A stretch of 64,000 bases of DNA from Gemmiger sp. An120. GTDB taxonomy: Bacteria; Bacillota; Clostridia; Oscillospirales; Ruminococcaceae. The stretch is taken from positions 62,001-126,000 of the forward strand of contig NZ_NFLN01000004.1 of the NCBI RefSeq assembly GCF_002160955.1, given 5' to 3'. This document shows positions 63,223-64,000 of this stretch, piece by piece. Below the pieces are notes generated by a model, which was not told where the DNA came from, did no database searches, and saw only the letters and a list, made by a program, of their open reading frames with translations. Made by a program: the position numbers and the translations under genes. How positions within the stretch are numbered: position 1 is the stretch's first letter; every line of letters begins with the position of its first letter.

Positions 63223-64000
63223 ATGTTGTTGAGTTTGGCTTGGATCTTTCTGCTGGGCCTGGCGCTGGGCGGGCTGATGCAGAAGCTGGGGCTTCCCAGC
63301 CTGCTGGGCATGCTGCTGACCGGCATCCTGCTGGCCCAGCTGGGGGCCATCGACGCCTCGCTGCTGGATATTTCGTCTTCTCTGCGGGAGATCGCCCTGG
63401 TGATCATCCTGCTGCGGGCGGGGCTGAACCTGTCGGTACAGGACCTGAAACGGGCGGGGCGCCCGGCCGTGCTGCTGTGCTTTCTGCCCGCCGTGTGCGA
63501 GATCGGCGGAATTCTGCTTCTGGCCCCGCCGCTGCTGGGCTGCACCCGTCTGGAAGCGGCCATTCTGGGCAGTACTCTGGCGGCGGTATCTCCGGCCGTG
63601 ATCGTGCCCCGGATGCTGCGCCTCATGGAGGAGGGCTGGGGTAAAACCAGGGCTATTCCCCAGATGATCATGGCGGGCGCTTCGGTGGACGACGTATTCG
63701 TCATTGTGTTGTTTACCGCTTTCACCGGTCTGGCGCAAGGCGGCGGTTTTTCTCCGGTGCAGCTGGCCCGTATCCCCACCTCCATCCTGCTGGGGGTGGC
63801 CGTGGGCATTGTGTGTGGTCTGGCACTGAACCAGCTGTTCCGGCGGATCCACCTGCGGGACAGCGCCAAGGTTCTGATCATGCTGAGCGCCGCCTTTTTG
63901 CTGGTAAGCGCCGAAGATGCCTTTACAGGGCCGGTTGGCTTTTCCGGCCTGCTGGCGGTGATGGCCATGGGCGCCTCGCTGCAGGCTAAGTACGGGTTAG
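63223..64000 (+). CDS. Cation:proton antiporter (CPA type), partial at window end
   Basis: At least 259 codons are open to the window end. The start reads MLLSLAWIFLLGLALGGLMQ after GGAGGAATG. The family pattern includes LGLPSLLGMLLTGILLAQLG and IALVIILLRAGLNLSVQDLK. LGSTLAAVSPAVIVPRMLRL corresponds to the SPxxVxP antiporter core, and GASVDDVFVIVLFTAF supplies the Asp-Asp ion site. It is a CPA1/CPA2-type Na+/H+ or K+/H+ exchanger. Control by a fluoride riboswitch suggests a role in fluoride or pH stress, as fluoride enters as HF. The C-terminus is beyond the window. Confidence 0.93.
   Translation, partial: MLLSLAWIFLLGLALGGLMQKLGLPSLLGMLLTGILLAQLGAIDASLLDISSSLREIALVIILLRAGLNLSVQDLKRAGRPAVLLCFLPAVCEIGGILLLAPPLLGCTRLEAAILGSTLAAVSPAVIVPRMLRLMEEGWGKTRAIPQMIMAGASVDDVFVIVLFTAFTGLAQGGGFSPVQLARIPTSILLGVAVGIVCGLALNQLFRRIHLRDSAKVLIMLSAAFLLVSAEDAFTGPVGFSGLLAVMAMGASLQAKYGL

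Noticed and set aside
61486-63852. 788-codon reverse-strand frame over the riboswitches and transporters
   Set aside because: It spans promoters, two riboswitches and three forward genes; its Gln/His-rich composition is typical of antisense frames in GC-rich DNA.

Overview
This is a GC-rich chromosomal window of a strictly anaerobic, Gram-positive-type gut Firmicute, most likely from the Oscillospiraceae/Ruminococcaceae (Faecalibacterium, Gemmiger or Subdoligranulum-like). The clues are a glmS ribozyme, PcrA, DnaD plus a DnaC-like loader, a reverse rubrerythrin, Na+-translocating decarboxylase subunits, ThyX, LuxS and the remains of a Tn1549-type conjugative element. The genus is an inference from gene content; no rRNA gene is present.

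1-6.8 kb: start of pyrG behind a consensus promoter and a leader hairpin; a PadR regulator/HAAS-type membrane protein pair with an operator inside its promoter; tRNA-Leu(GAG); rmuC; a polysaccharide deacetylase; and a three-gene unit (DUF5685-like protein, degenerate J-domain protein with a Cys-rich tail, small membrane protein). 6.8-20.4 kb: glmS ribozyme, an unusually long leader and glmS; an AI-2E-type permease; two membrane proteins; rpsF-ssb-rpsR; galU; a RING/zinc-ribbon membrane protein; prfB; an aldo/keto reductase; dnaD and a dnaC-like loader; tRNA-Gly(CCC).

20.5-27.5 kb: a decayed integrative/mobilizable element with lower GC. It holds fragments of a replication protein and a DUF4316-type protein, a frameshifted small Cys protein, an Xre regulator, a CPBP protease, a resolvase-like protein lacking the catalytic serine, a DUF6050-like membrane protein, an intact MobP-type relaxase, mobC with an amber stop, a probable oriT, a truncated acetyltransferase and a large serine recombinase without its catalytic domain. 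It lies between two tRNA loci and abuts what looks like the 3' end of a destroyed tRNA gene.

27.6-49.2 kb: tRNA-Leu(CAG); a Bax-inhibitor-1 homologue divergent from hemW; a GntR regulator next to a pyrB that carries the zinc tail of PyrI; an Xre/DUF3169-like/fruK/fruA unit with three identical palindromic operators; reverse rubrerythrin; a Gx transporter; a DUF4358 lipoprotein; an MBOAT/DHHW polysaccharide O-acetylation pair; and a leftward cluster pcrA-thyX-tmk-DUF2156-GNAT-mltG-U32.

49.3-64 kb: oadG-oadB; a MacB-like ABC system with a surface CARDB-type protein; ydcF; deoB divergent from pyk-luxS; a ricin-lectin protein with a histone-H1-like Ala/Lys/Pro repeat tail; sfsA. The most striking part is the right end: within 1.7 kb a yybP-ykoY (Mn2+) riboswitch precedes an orphan oadB paralogue plus a 42-residue OadG-like peptide, and a crcB-type (fluoride) riboswitch precedes a cation:proton antiporter that runs off the window. 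This suggests an ion-stress locus in which the OadB paralogue may act as a cation exporter rather than as part of a decarboxylase.
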